Assembly: GCA_022826945.1 (NCBI GenBank)
Contig: JAJDTY010000033.1
Coordinates: forward strand, 1 to 64,000
Source of the DNA: Candidatus Binatia bacterium
GTDB lineage: Bacteria; Desulfobacterota; Binatia; Bin18
Reading direction: 5' to 3'
DNA: 64,000 nucleotides
Shown piece after piece: positions 54,996 through 63,924 of the stretch. The position numbers and the translations under genes are program-made. The notes beneath the pieces are model-generated. The model searched no databases and had not been told where the DNA came from. It saw nothing but the letters and a program-made list of their open reading frames with translations. Within the stretch, counting starts at the first letter, position 1. Each line of letters starts with the position of its first letter.

Positions 54996-55808
54996 CTAGG
55001 CGCTCGCCCGTTCCTGCAAAGGCAGAATGTCCGCACTCTCGGTATGAATCGCGCTCCGAATGGCTATGCCTTCTCGTTGGAGGGCGGCGTGCAGTCCGTC
55101 AAGGACTTCTGGCGCATTGACCACATCCCCGTGGACGCACACGCTTTCTCCCTCAACATCGATCACGTCTCCGCTATCTGCGGTTGTCTGTCCGTCAACG
55201 GCAAAGCGCAGCACGAGCTCAACGATCTCTTCCACATCTTCGGTACCATACGAGCGCTTGACGGTAATCGCACCAGTCTCGTCGTAGTTGAGACCCGGAT
55301 AGAATTCCTTGACAACCCGAAACCCCATCCTTTCTGCAGTAGAGACCAGCGGAAAGGAGGGCAGGGCGGGTAGATAGACAATGATGTGTGGATCAACCGC
55401 CTGAAAACCCTCCAGAATGGCGCGGGCATTGTCTTCGGACTGTATCCCCCACGAATAGAACGCCCCATGGGGTTTAGCGGCCTGCAGCGTGAGGCCGTGC
55501 ATTTCGCAAAAGGCCTTGAGGGCGCCGGCCTGATAGACGACATAATCGGTCGCCTCTTGATGGGTGATATTCATCAGCCGTCGGCCAAAGCCCAGCAAAT
55601 CAGGAAAGCCGGGGTGGGCCCCCACGGTGACCCCGTACTGCTTGGCCCATTCCACCGTGCGACTCATCCAGCTCGGGTCTCCGGCATGAAAGCCGCAGGC
55701 AATATTAGCGTGGGAGATGCGCTTCATGACCTCTTCCGGCCGGCCAAGCACGAAGTTGCCAAACGACTCACCCATATCGCTATTGAGATCGATCCAATTT
55801 CTGCGCAT
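54996..55808 (-). CDS. pxpA: 5-oxoprolinase subunit PxpA (LamB/YcsF family)
   Basis: A 270-residue LamB/YcsF protein: IDLNSDMGESFG, ANIACGFHAGDP, VGAHPGFPDLLGFGRR, and VCVHGD near the end. It is the ring-opening subunit of PxpABC. GCAGGAGGGGTACACT precedes the ATG at 55808. First gene of a pxpA-pxpB-pxpC operon. Confidence 0.93.
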   Translation of the reverse strand: MRRNWIDLNSDMGESFGNFVLGRPEEVMKRISHANIACGFHAGDPSWMSRTVEWAKQYGVTVGAHPGFPDLLGFGRRLMNITHQEATDYVVYQAGALKAFCEMHGLTLQAAKPHGAFYSWGIQSEDNARAILEGFQAVDPHIIVYLPALPSFPLVSTAERMGFRVVKEFYPGLNYDETGAITVKRSYGTEDVEEIVELVLRFAVDGQTTADSGDVIDVEGESVCVHGDVVNAPEVLDGLHAALQREGIAIRSAIHTESADILPLQERASA

Positions 55809-55905
55809 AGTGTACCCCTCCTGCACGAACTCAAAACATGGAGAATTATCGCTCTCCACAGATGGGCTGTCAATGTTTGGTGGAGATGCCCGGTCGAACG
55901 CTTTC

Positions 55906-57018
55906 CTAGTTGTGATGAAAAGTCACGATAGCTTGCACCACCTCTTCTTGCATGGCCGGGGTGAGCTCTGGATAGATGGGCAGAGCCAGGCTGTGCCTTG
56001 CGGCGTATTCGCTGTGGGGGAACGCGCCACGCTGATAGTGCAAAGAGGCAAAACAAGGCTGGAGATGCAGCGGCGTTGGATAGTAAATGGCCGTGCCAAT
56101 CCCCTGATGCTGGAGCGTCGCCAATAGGGTGTCCCGGTGGGTGCTCTGGACAACAAACTGATGGTAGATATGTCGCCGTTGCGGAGCCTCGACCAGCAGG
56201 CTTATCTCTCCGAGTTTTTGGGAAGCAAACAGCCGACGATACGTGTCGGCATTGCGCTGCCGGGCCGTCGTCCAGGCATCTACATGCTGCAGTTTGACGC
56301 GCAGCACCGCAGCCTGGAGGGCGTCCAAGCGGAAGTTCCCTCCCACCCGAGTATGTTCATACTTGGACTGTTCTCCATGACTCCGCAACTGTCTGATCCG
56401 TTGCGCAAGCTGCGCGTCATTGGTGGTCACCATCCCGCCGTCGCCGTATCCGCCGAGATTTTTAGACGGAAAAAAACTGAAACAACCCAAATGCCCAAAC
56501 GAGCCAGCTCGTTTGCCCTTGTATTCCGCGCCTATTGCCTGCGCGGCATCTTCGATCAGAAAAAGATTGCGACGAGCGGCAATCTCAAGAATCGGGTCCA
56601 TGTCCGCCATCTGGCCAAACAGATGGACCGGGATAATGGCCCGGGTCCGGGGGGTAATGACGGCTTCGATCCGGGCGGGGTCCAGATTATAGGTCAGGGG
56701 GTCAATATCAACAAAGACCGGCCGCGCTCCGAGACGGGCAATACTCCCGACTGAGGCGAAAAAGGTATACGGCGAGGTGATGATTTCATCTCCCGGCTGA
56801 ATATCGATTGCCATCAGGGCGACCAGCAGGGCATCCGTGCCGGACGAGACCCCGATCCCGTACTGACACGCAGAGTAGGCTGCGACCTCGCTCTCCAAGG
56901 ATTCAACCTCCGGCCCCAGAATGAATCGCTGAGACTCCAGCACGCGCTCAACCGCGGCCCGGATTTCCTCCCGGATTGTGACGTATTGAGCTTTGAGATC
57001 GAGTAGGGGAACGGCCAT
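55906..57018 (-). CDS. DegT/DnrJ/EryC1/StrS aminotransferase
   Basis: A 370-residue PLP-dependent sugar aminotransferase. Lys186 in FFPSKNLGGYGDGG binds PLP, Asp157 in IEDAAQ contacts the pyridine ring, and SSGTDAL precedes. It resembles WecE/PglE-type enzymes making 3- or 4-amino sugars for surface glycans or natural products. No sugar-nucleotide partners are adjacent. AAGAAGGCGGTTGT precedes the ATG. Confidence 0.9.
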   Translation of the reverse strand: MAVPLLDLKAQYVTIREEIRAAVERVLESQRFILGPEVESLESEVAAYSACQYGIGVSSGTDALLVALMAIDIQPGDEIITSPYTFFASVGSIARLGARPVFVDIDPLTYNLDPARIEAVITPRTRAIIPVHLFGQMADMDPILEIAARRNLFLIEDAAQAIGAEYKGKRAGSFGHLGCFSFFPSKNLGGYGDGGMVTTNDAQLAQRIRQLRSHGEQSKYEHTRVGGNFRLDALQAAVLRVKLQHVDAWTTARQRNADTYRRLFASQKLGEISLLVEAPQRRHIYHQFVVQSTHRDTLLATLQHQGIGTAIYYPTPLHLQPCFASLHYQRGAFPHSEYAARHSLALPIYPELTPAMQEEVVQAIVTFHHN

Positions 57019-57183
57019 ACAACCGCCTTCTTTCTTTCCGCTCAGTATGGGTTCCCTGGATCAGGGTCAAGAGCGCACGGTCTGAAGGTGTAGGAGAGCG
57101 AAAAAACTACAACATATTTTGCGTGTGGTGAGGAGGAATGGTAATCTGAACGAGGAGAGATGTTCGTGTGTAAGGAATTCCCT

Positions 57184-57555
57184 ATGCAGTATCTGTGGAA
57201 GTGCTCTCGAATCATTGGCATTGGACTTTTTCTGTGTGGGCTGGTGGGAGGAATCTCTGGTTGTACGCAGGAATCGCAGAACATGTTAAGCCGTTCCATT
57301 CAAAACTGGACGGGAACCAACGGCGTCTTGGATATTTATGCTGGAGAAAAGTTAGTGCTGCGTTTTATCGAGATCGATAAACTCAGCACTGCAGCCGCAA
57401 CCGGTGATGGCAGTACGGCGAGACCCTACCGTTTTGGCTATGGCTATGCTGACAAGAATCTGAATTTCCGGGTCGATGAAGGCGAAAAAAAGGTCTATTT
57501 TGAATTTAGCGATTACTCAACCAGCTATGTTTTTTACGAGAACTACACCGAGTAA
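57184..57555 (+). CDS. Small lipoprotein, function unknown
   Basis: A 123-residue lipoprotein: hydrophobic GIGLFLCGLVGG followed by I-S-G-C (Cys27). The mature domain has about 95 residues, contains IYAGEKLVLRFIEIDKL and ends in aromatic YFEFSDYSTSYVFYENYTE. The ATG at 57184 has AAGGA 7 bases upstream and is preferred to one at 57160. It ends 6 bp before the cyclase gene and is probably co-transcribed. Confidence 0.7.
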   Translation: MQYLWKCSRIIGIGLFLCGLVGGISGCTQESQNMLSRSIQNWTGTNGVLDIYAGEKLVLRFIEIDKLSTAAATGDGSTARPYRFGYGYADKNLNFRVDEGEKKVYFEFSDYSTSYVFYENYTE

Positions 57556-57561
57556 CAAAGC

Positions 57562-58800
57562 GTGACAGAATTTTTCGATTTCTTCCCTCTTGGCTGGGAG
57601 TTTCGCTGGCGAGACGGGATTGACATCGCCTGCATGGCGTTTGTCGTATACCAAGCCTATATCCGCTTTCGTGGCACGCAGGCCGCACGGATAGGAGTGG
57701 GGCTGGCCGTACTCGGTTTATTCTATTTCCTCGCCAGCCAGGCTGGGCTCTTTTTGACCACCTGGGTACTGGGCGGTATTTGGGCCGCGGCCTTTATTCT
57801 GGTCGTTGTCGTGTTCCAGGCTGAAATTCGTCAGATTCTTGAGCAGGTCAATCCTGTCCTCTCCACCCCAAAGATTTTTCGTCGGACCCCTGCTGAGGCC
57901 CGGATTGCTGACTTTTTGGTCACGATAGCGGACACGTGTTTTAGTCTGGCGAAAAAGCGTCACGGCGCAATCCTCATTTTTGAGCGGAACGACCCGATAG
58001 AACCTCTCTTGCGGAGCCACGGCGTCCGGATTGATGCCGAAGTCAGCGATTTGCTCCTGGATAATTTGTTTACGCCTTCCAGCCCTCTACACGACGGCGC
58101 CATTTATCTTCGGGCAGGGCGGATCTGTCGGGCTGGCTGCATCTTGCCGCTTTCAGAATCACGCTCGCTGCCCTATACGTATGGGACCCGTCATCGGGCT
58201 GCGTTGGGGATTACAGAGCGCTCTGACGCGCTGGCTGTCGTTGTTTCGGAAGAGCGGGGCGCGGTCTCCGTCGTTGACCGGGGCGGCATGGTGACGCTAC
58301 CGGGATCGTCCGAGCTGTTGACTTGGCTGAATTTGCGTCTTTCCGGTGCCAAGAAAAGGCGGTCCCAATGGCGGTGGCGGGACATGCTGGAGGCCAATAT
58401 CCGCCCCAAACTGGGTGCTCTGGCGGCGGTCTGCATCCTCTGGCTGATCCTGGTTGGCCCGCAAAATACTGAGGTCGGGTTTGCAGTTCCTGTAGTCTAC
58501 TACAACATACCAGGGAATTTGGACATGACTGGCAAGAATACCCAAGAGGTCTACCTGCGGGTACGAGGGTCGCGTGAACTGTTGGCCTTGCTTGACCCGC
58601 GTGGCCTGCGGGCGCAGGTTGATCTCTCAAGCGCTCAGGCTGGGCGGAGTCGCTTTCCCCTGACCGAGCACGATGTCAACATCCCGCTCGGCCTCCAGGT
58701 TGCCGGCATGGACCCGTCGAGTGTGAGCGTCCGTCTCAAGGAACGTCCGTCTCCATCGGAACAAACAGAGCAAAACGGCAATACGCGCCAGACGTCGTAA
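57562..58800 (+). CDS. Diadenylate cyclase (CdaA type) fused to a YbbR domain
   Basis: Membrane enzyme expected to make the second messenger cyclic di-AMP from two ATP. Three N-terminal membrane helices (about 20-90) precede the DAC domain, which has D178-G-A180 and R210-H-R212, both catalytic motifs. A fourth helix near 290-305 leads to one YbbR/CdaR-like domain of about 100 residues (PVVYYNIPGNLDMT, QVDLSSAQAG). In many bacteria cdaA and ybbR/cdaR are separate adjacent genes whose products interact; here they form one 412-residue chain. GTG start, coupled to the lipoprotein gene. glmM does not follow. Confidence 0.88.
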   Translation: MTEFFDFFPLGWEFRWRDGIDIACMAFVVYQAYIRFRGTQAARIGVGLAVLGLFYFLASQAGLFLTTWVLGGIWAAAFILVVVVFQAEIRQILEQVNPVLSTPKIFRRTPAEARIADFLVTIADTCFSLAKKRHGAILIFERNDPIEPLLRSHGVRIDAEVSDLLLDNLFTPSSPLHDGAIYLRAGRICRAGCILPLSESRSLPYTYGTRHRAALGITERSDALAVVVSEERGAVSVVDRGGMVTLPGSSELLTWLNLRLSGAKKRRSQWRWRDMLEANIRPKLGALAAVCILWLILVGPQNTEVGFAVPVVYYNIPGNLDMTGKNTQEVYLRVRGSRELLALLDPRGLRAQVDLSSAQAGRSRFPLTEHDVNIPLGLQVAGMDPSSVSVRLKERPSPSEQTEQNGNTRQTS

Positions 58801-58809
58801 AGCCGTCTC

Positions 58810-60240
58810 TTATGCCGACTGCGCTGTCGCAGCCTGCAATAATTTCCACACACGCGCTACGTGTTCATGTGTGGTGGCTTGGTTACCGATGGCGACGCGG
58901 ATGGCATAGCGGTCGTTCAGCTTGGTATGCGACAGGAATGCCTGTCCGCTGGCGTTCACCGTGTCGATGAGGGCTGCATTATGCTCGTCTGGGTCGTGGC
59001 CGTCGGCCGGCAGGTGACGGAAACAGACGGTAGAGAACGGGACTGGCGCCAACCGCTCCCAATTTGGTGCGGCGTCGATTTGCTCGGCCAGCCAGTGTGC
59101 TTCCCGTATATGGCCACTGATCATTGAGGCCAGCCCGGCCCGGCCATAGGCACGGATGACCATCCATAGTTTAAGCGCCCGAAAGCGCCGGCCCAGAGAC
59201 AGGCCGTAGTCCATAAAGTTGACCACATCCTGCTCGTCGGTTTTGAGATACTCGGCCACCAGCGAAAAGGCGCGTTTGAGGTCGTCGGGCCGGCGCGTAT
59301 ACAGCAGGCTGCAATCGATGGGAGTCAGCAGCCACTTATGTGGGTTGGTGACAAACGAGTCGGCGCGCTCACAGCCGGCCAGTACGTCTCGATGGGAGGC
59401 GACTAAGGCTGCGGCTCCACCATAGGCGGCGTCAACGTGCAGCCACACCTGATACCGTTCGCAAATATCGGCAATGGCCGGAATCGGGTCAATACTGGTT
59501 GACGAGGTCGTGCCGACCGTTGCCACAACGGCGATAGGTTTGACTCCAGCCGCCAGATCGTTCGTAATGGTCTGCTCCAAGCGGTCCGGTCGCATTCGAA
59601 AGGCGTCGTCCGTCTCAATATGCCTGGTCCAACGCCGCCCGATACCCAGCGCAATAGCGGCTTTATCAATCGAACTATGTGCCTGGGTTGAAGTATATAT
59701 CGCCAGTGGTGGCAGGTTGGGACGGCCAGCCATACCGTGCTCGCGAATGTCCAGTCCTGATGTCTCACGCGCTGCGGCCAGCGCGTACAAGGAGGAGGCT
59801 GAGGCCGTATCTGTGATTTCGCCAAACCAGCTGGTCGGCAGGCCGAGCATCTCGGCGACCCATTGCAGGGTGTGCTGTTCCAGCTCGGTTGCTGCGGGAG
59901 AGGTGCGCCACAGCATGGCATTGACGTTGAGCGCTGCGGAAATCAGTTCGCCCACAATCCCAGGGCCCGACCCGCTAATCCCAAAATAGGCAAAGAAGGC
60001 CGGATGATTCCAGTGTGTGATGCCAGGCAGGATGAGGCGGTCTACATCTTTGAGAATGGCCTCCAGCGACTCGCCGTGTTCGGGAGGGCTCTCAGGCAGG
60101 GTCGCCGCGATATCGCCCGGTGAGACATGTGCCAGGACCGGCCGGTCGCCGACCTGCTGTAAATAGGACGCGACCCACGCCGCCGCCTCAGAGAGCGCAT
60201 GTTGGAGCTCTTGCGGGCTTGGGCCTATCGGTCGAGTCAT
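58810..60240 (-). CDS. PLP-dependent group II (aromatic amino acid) decarboxylase
   Basis: A 476-residue enzyme. PLP-binding Lys302 in TNPHKWLLTP, Asp270 in LHVDAAYGGAA and His188 in STQAHSSIDKA match aromatic L-amino acid decarboxylases. Fold-type I layout and length fit tyrosine/tryptophan decarboxylases. Product would be an aryl-ethylamine. AAGGACGATACACC precedes the ATG. No transporter partner is adjacent. A related function is carboxylyase-like aldehyde synthase. Confidence 0.9.
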   Translation of the reverse strand: MTRPIGPSPQELQHALSEAAAWVASYLQQVGDRPVLAHVSPGDIAATLPESPPEHGESLEAILKDVDRLILPGITHWNHPAFFAYFGISGSGPGIVGELISAALNVNAMLWRTSPAATELEQHTLQWVAEMLGLPTSWFGEITDTASASSLYALAAARETSGLDIREHGMAGRPNLPPLAIYTSTQAHSSIDKAAIALGIGRRWTRHIETDDAFRMRPDRLEQTITNDLAAGVKPIAVVATVGTTSSTSIDPIPAIADICERYQVWLHVDAAYGGAAALVASHRDVLAGCERADSFVTNPHKWLLTPIDCSLLYTRRPDDLKRAFSLVAEYLKTDEQDVVNFMDYGLSLGRRFRALKLWMVIRAYGRAGLASMISGHIREAHWLAEQIDAAPNWERLAPVPFSTVCFRHLPADGHDPDEHNAALIDTVNASGQAFLSHTKLNDRYAIRVAIGNQATTHEHVARVWKLLQAATAQSA

Positions 60241-60314
60241 GGTGTATCGTCCTTATATGAGATTTCGACCGACCTTATCGCGGTTTTCCGCTGGATGGCA
60301 AACTGCTGAGCGAG

Positions 60315-61217
60315 CTAGAGATTGACAGCGGAGTCCTGCTGCTGTTGACGACGGAGTTCTTCCGCAAACGGATCAAGACGAGGATGCCTCCCGAGCTTTT
60401 TGATGAAGGCGGCATTATCCGGGTGCCCGATAAAAACGCTCTCAAAAAACCGATGGGCTCCCGGGGCAATGTATTGATAGTATTCGCGCATGATGTGGGC
60501 GGCCTCGCGCCCGCGCCAAGTGTCAGGTAGAAGATCGTCCGGCAGGCCAGGGTCATTGAATAAAAACTTGCGATATTCATGAATGAGCTGGATCTCTTCA
60601 CAAAAACAGCGTTCATCAGAGAGGGGCTGCTGCTGGTCGAGCTTGCTACGGTATACACTGATGAAGGTCGCATAGCCCTGCTGGATCGCATCGAGATTCC
60701 AACACTTGTCAATGAGGCGCTGATTCTCTGCCGGACCACGGTAGTGAGCGGTGAAGAAGTCGAGATAGGGCGCAATGTCATAGCGCTCGGCAATTTCGAT
60801 GAGTTGCGGCCGCAGGTCGCGAGGACTGATCCACACGCTGCTGGCAAGTTGGCCAAAGCCGGTCCAACTTAATTCACGTCGAATTTTATCCCGAACGACT
60901 TTGTGTTTCTCTGGAATGGTGTAGGTCACAATCAGCCATTCACCACTCCAGGCCAGATTATCGAGTTTATAGATCCGACTCGCCGCCTCAGCCATGCGCC
61001 GTTCGCCTTGAGCAGTCAGTCCGTAGAAGCTCTTCTTGCCAAGCCGACGATTGCGTAGCCAACCGTCGGCAGTGATGCGCGAAAGCGCGACTCGTACCGC
61101 TTGCGGAGCAATAGCAAACTCCTGCATGAGGCGGATCAGACTGCCGACCCAGATCTCACCGCCGTAATTACGAACAAAGTCGCCGAACAGAGTGAAGAGG
61201 AGGGAACGTGGACGCAT
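60315..61217 (-). CDS. PaaX-family transcriptional regulator
   Basis: A 300-residue repressor-like protein with the PaaX three-part layout: N-terminal winged helix (SLLFTLFGDFVRNYGG, IAPQAVRVALSRITADGWL), central Cas2-like fold (GEWLIVTYTIPEKHK), and a C-terminal domain with DPGLPDDLLPDTWRGREA. PaaX proteins bind DNA until displaced by an aryl-CoA, classically phenylacetyl-CoA. Its divergent position to box genes suggests benzoyl-CoA or a related effector. The start at 61217 lies just downstream of a predicted promoter (61242-61270). Confidence 0.92.
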   Translation of the reverse strand: MRPRSLLFTLFGDFVRNYGGEIWVGSLIRLMQEFAIAPQAVRVALSRITADGWLRNRRLGKKSFYGLTAQGERRMAEAASRIYKLDNLAWSGEWLIVTYTIPEKHKVVRDKIRRELSWTGFGQLASSVWISPRDLRPQLIEIAERYDIAPYLDFFTAHYRGPAENQRLIDKCWNLDAIQQGYATFISVYRSKLDQQQPLSDERCFCEEIQLIHEYRKFLFNDPGLPDDLLPDTWRGREAAHIMREYYQYIAPGAHRFFESVFIGHPDNAAFIKKLGRHPRLDPFAEELRRQQQQDSAVNL

Positions 61218-61241
61218 ATCTCACAAATCATATGTCAAGCA

Positions 61242-61270
61242 ATAATATTTTTCTTGACTTAATATAACAA
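61242..61270 (-). promoter_or_regulatory. Predicted promoter of the PaaX-like gene
   Basis: On the minus strand, TTGTTA (61270-61265) and TATTAT (61247-61242) are 17 bases apart, a good sigma70 arrangement about 25 bases upstream of the start codon. It overlaps the opposite promoter. Confidence 0.55.
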
Positions 61271-61282
61271 ATTATATATTAT
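61254..61282 (+). promoter_or_regulatory. Predicted promoter of the box-linked crotonase operon
   Basis: TTGACT at 61254-61259 and TATTAT at 61277-61282 are 17 bases apart, close to the sigma70 consensus. The crotonase ATG lies about 40 bases further, after GGAGAGAACA. Confidence 0.65.
61260..61281. promoter_or_regulatory. Inverted repeat, likely operator
   Basis: TAATATA (61260-61266) and TATATTA (61275-61281) are perfect inverted arms around an 8-base spacer. They sit between the -35 and -10 boxes of the plus promoter and overlap the -35 of the minus promoter, so a repressor bound here could block both. The PaaX-like protein is the natural candidate. Confidence 0.5.
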
Positions 61283-61321
61283 CCGCTTTATAAATGATAT
61301 ATTAAGAAGCTGGAGAGAACA

Positions 61322-62143
61322 ATGACTCGTATCCTTTTGGAAAAGACCCCGCCCATTACGCGCATTATTTTTAACCGACCCGAGGTTGTGAATGCTACGG
61401 ATGGGCGCTTTGTGAAAGAGCTTCATACCATAGGCCAGGACTTGGCACAGGCCACAGACATCCGGGCGGTTATTGTCACCGGGGCCGGGCGAGGATTTTG
61501 TTCGGGCATTGATCTCAAGGCTGTGTCCCGGGATGAGATTCAGATACCTTGGTTCCGAGAGTGGGAAGAGACCCTACGTCTGTTTGAGACCATGTACGAT
61601 AAGGTCGTGATCTGCGGCATTCACGGGGCCTGCATCGGTGGGGGGCTTCAGTTCTCATTAACCTGCGATATGCGGATTGCCGCGGATAACGCCTTTTTCA
61701 GCCTCACCGCGGTACGGCATAGCATCATTCCCGGTCTCGGGACGTTCCGTTTGCCCCGTGTCGTTGGGATGGGCCGTGGGCGGCTGCTTGCCCTGGCCAC
61801 TTCGCAGATCAAAGCCAAACAAGCGCTGGAATGGGGACTTGTAGACCAAGTTGTCAAGGCCAAAGACCTGGAAAAAACACTGCATAACGCTGCGGGGATG
61901 TTTCTCCAAACCGCTCCCACCGCCTTTCGAGAATCGAAAAAACTGCTGGTCCAGAGTTATGATCTTCCGTATGAGCAGTTTCTGTCCGCCTATCTGAAAG
62001 GACAGCAAACCTGTCTGGCCTCTTCCGATCACACTGTGGCCAGCACGGCCTATCTGTCCAAGACGCCCGCGCAGTACCAGACGCTGAAAAAACAATCCCC
62101 CGACCCAAGCCGCCCAATACGCAAAACCCGGCTGGTGGCATAG
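61322..62143 (+). CDS. Enoyl-CoA hydratase/isomerase (crotonase) family protein
   Basis: A 273-residue crotonase-fold enzyme. The CoA/oxyanion loops are RGFCSGIDLKAV and HGACIGGGLQFSLTCD. It starts with LEKTPPITRIIFNRPE. It probably handles a CoA ester downstream of benzoyl-CoA ring opening, or a beta-oxidation step. GGAGAGAACA precedes the ATG. First gene of a run with boxC and boxB, under the PaaX-linked promoter. Confidence 0.88.
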   Translation: MTRILLEKTPPITRIIFNRPEVVNATDGRFVKELHTIGQDLAQATDIRAVIVTGAGRGFCSGIDLKAVSRDEIQIPWFREWEETLRLFETMYDKVVICGIHGACIGGGLQFSLTCDMRIAADNAFFSLTAVRHSIIPGLGTFRLPRVVGMGRGRLLALATSQIKAKQALEWGLVDQVVKAKDLEKTLHNAAGMFLQTAPTAFRESKKLLVQSYDLPYEQFLSAYLKGQQTCLASSDHTVASTAYLSKTPAQYQTLKKQSPDPSRPIRKTRLVA

Positions 62144-62194
62144 AGGCTTCAATGACGTTAGAGTGACGGACGGAGATCAAAGGCGAGACGTTTT

Positions 62195-63922
62195 ATGAGC
62201 ACGGCCATACGTGTTGATGAACAGGCACGGCGACCTGAGGTGCAAGCTGAGCCTGCCTCCTCAACTTCAAACAGAATCGAATTTGCGACCCAGCCCGAGC
62301 ACTATCGACATTGGAAACTGTCGATTGACGGCCGAGTCGCCAGGCTCGCAATGGATGTGCGGGAAGATGCTCCCCTGGTTCCGGGCTATGAACTCAAGCT
62401 CAATTCGTACGACCTGGGTGTGGACATCGAACTCTACGACGCGGTTCAGCGTCTTCGCTTCGAGCATCCCGAAGTCGCCGCAGTGGTGCTCTGTTCGGCT
62501 AAGCCGCAGGTCTTTTGTGCCGGGGCAAATATTCGCATGCTGGCCCAGTCTTCACACGCGCATAAGGTCAACTTCTGCAAGTTTACGAACGAGACGCGCA
62601 ACAGCATCGAGGATGCCAGCGCTCACTCCGGGCAAACTTATGTCTGCGCCGTGAATGGGGCGGCCTCAGGCGGCGGGTATGAACTGGCCCTGGCGTGTGA
62701 GCACATTATGCTCATTGACGATGGCTCAAGCGCGGTGTCCCTGCCCGAGTTACCGCTGCTTGCGGTCTTGCCCGGAACCGGCGGTCTGACGCGGCTTGTC
62801 GACAAACGGCACGTGCGGCGTGATCGGGCCGATTTCTTTTGTACCACATCTGAGGGCCTGCGTGGGAAACGGGCTCAGGAGTGGAATCTGGTTGACGAAA
62901 TCGCCCCGCGCTCGCGTTTTGAGGAAACGGTTCACGCTCGTGCGGTGGCTTGTGCTACCCAATCGGACCGCCCCGCGGATACGGTCGGCATTGCCCTGAC
63001 TCCCCTGGCCCGCTCCATTGCAGAGAAGGTCATTACCTATGAGCATATCTCAATCGAGTTGGACCGAGAGTTGCGGACCGCCTCATTCACGGTCCACGCG
63101 CCAAGCGGAGACCTGCCGCGCACAGTGGAAGCCGTCCATGCTGCCGGTGCGGGCTTCTGGCCCTTGGCGCTGGCGCGTGAGTTGGACGATGCTATTCTGC
63201 ACTTGCGGCTGAATGAAGAAGATATCGGGACCTGGGTGTTTCGCACCAGTGGCGAGGCCGCACAGGTCGAAGCCGCTGACCGCCTCCTGACCGAGCATGC
63301 CGCTGACTGGCTGATCCGCGAGGTTACCTTATATCTCAAGCGTACCCTCCAGCGTCTGGATGTGAGCGCGCGGAGCCTGATCGCCCTGATCGAGCCGGGC
63401 AGTTGTTTCACCGGCACTTTACTCGAACTCGTGCTGGCTGCCGACCGGTCGTATATGTTGGACGGCAGGTTTGAGGGGAGTGAGCTGCCTCCGGCCGCAC
63501 TTCGTTTGACCCCCATGAACCTTGGGCCGCTGCCCATGAATACCGCCAGAACGCGCTTAACCAGTCGTTTCCCGGCGCAACCGGATCATATTGCGGAGTT
63601 GCGGTCGTATCTGGGGCAGGATATCGACGCGGAGACGGCTGACGAACTTGGGCTGGTCACCTTTATTCCGGATGATATCGACTGGGAAGACGAAGTCAGG
63701 CTGGCCCTGGAAGAACGGGCCAGCTTCTCGCCCGATGCCCTCACCGGTATGGAGGCCAGCCTGCGCTTTGCCGGTCAGGAAACCCTCCAGACCAAGATAT
63801 TCGGGCGTTTGAGTGCCTGGCAAAACTGGATTTTTCAGCGACCGAATGCGGTTGGCGAAGACGGGGCGTTGACGCTGTACGGCACGGGGAAACAGAGCCG
63901 TTTTCGGAAACAGAGGGTGTAG
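62195..63922 (+). CDS. boxC: 2,3-epoxybenzoyl-CoA dihydrolase (benzoyl-CoA-dihydrodiol lyase) BoxC
   Basis: A 575-residue crotonase-superfamily enzyme that hydrolytically opens 2,3-epoxybenzoyl-CoA to 3,4-dehydroadipyl-CoA semialdehyde and formate in aerobic benzoate breakdown. Its long, two-part form is characteristic: HWKLSIDGRVARLAMDV, a KLNSYDLGVDIELYDAVQ segment, QVFCAGANIRML (oxyanion hole) and NGAASGGGYELALACEH, then a second half ending LSAWQNWIFQRPNAVGEDG. boxB starts 2 bp after its stop, which confirms the pathway. Confidence 0.95.
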   Translation: MSTAIRVDEQARRPEVQAEPASSTSNRIEFATQPEHYRHWKLSIDGRVARLAMDVREDAPLVPGYELKLNSYDLGVDIELYDAVQRLRFEHPEVAAVVLCSAKPQVFCAGANIRMLAQSSHAHKVNFCKFTNETRNSIEDASAHSGQTYVCAVNGAASGGGYELALACEHIMLIDDGSSAVSLPELPLLAVLPGTGGLTRLVDKRHVRRDRADFFCTTSEGLRGKRAQEWNLVDEIAPRSRFEETVHARAVACATQSDRPADTVGIALTPLARSIAEKVITYEHISIELDRELRTASFTVHAPSGDLPRTVEAVHAAGAGFWPLALARELDDAILHLRLNEEDIGTWVFRTSGEAAQVEAADRLLTEHAADWLIREVTLYLKRTLQRLDVSARSLIALIEPGSCFTGTLLELVLAADRSYMLDGRFEGSELPPAALRLTPMNLGPLPMNTARTRLTSRFPAQPDHIAELRSYLGQDIDAETADELGLVTFIPDDIDWEDEVRLALEERASFSPDALTGMEASLRFAGQETLQTKIFGRLSAWQNWIFQRPNAVGEDGALTLYGTGKQSRFRKQRV

Positions 63923-63924
63923 AT

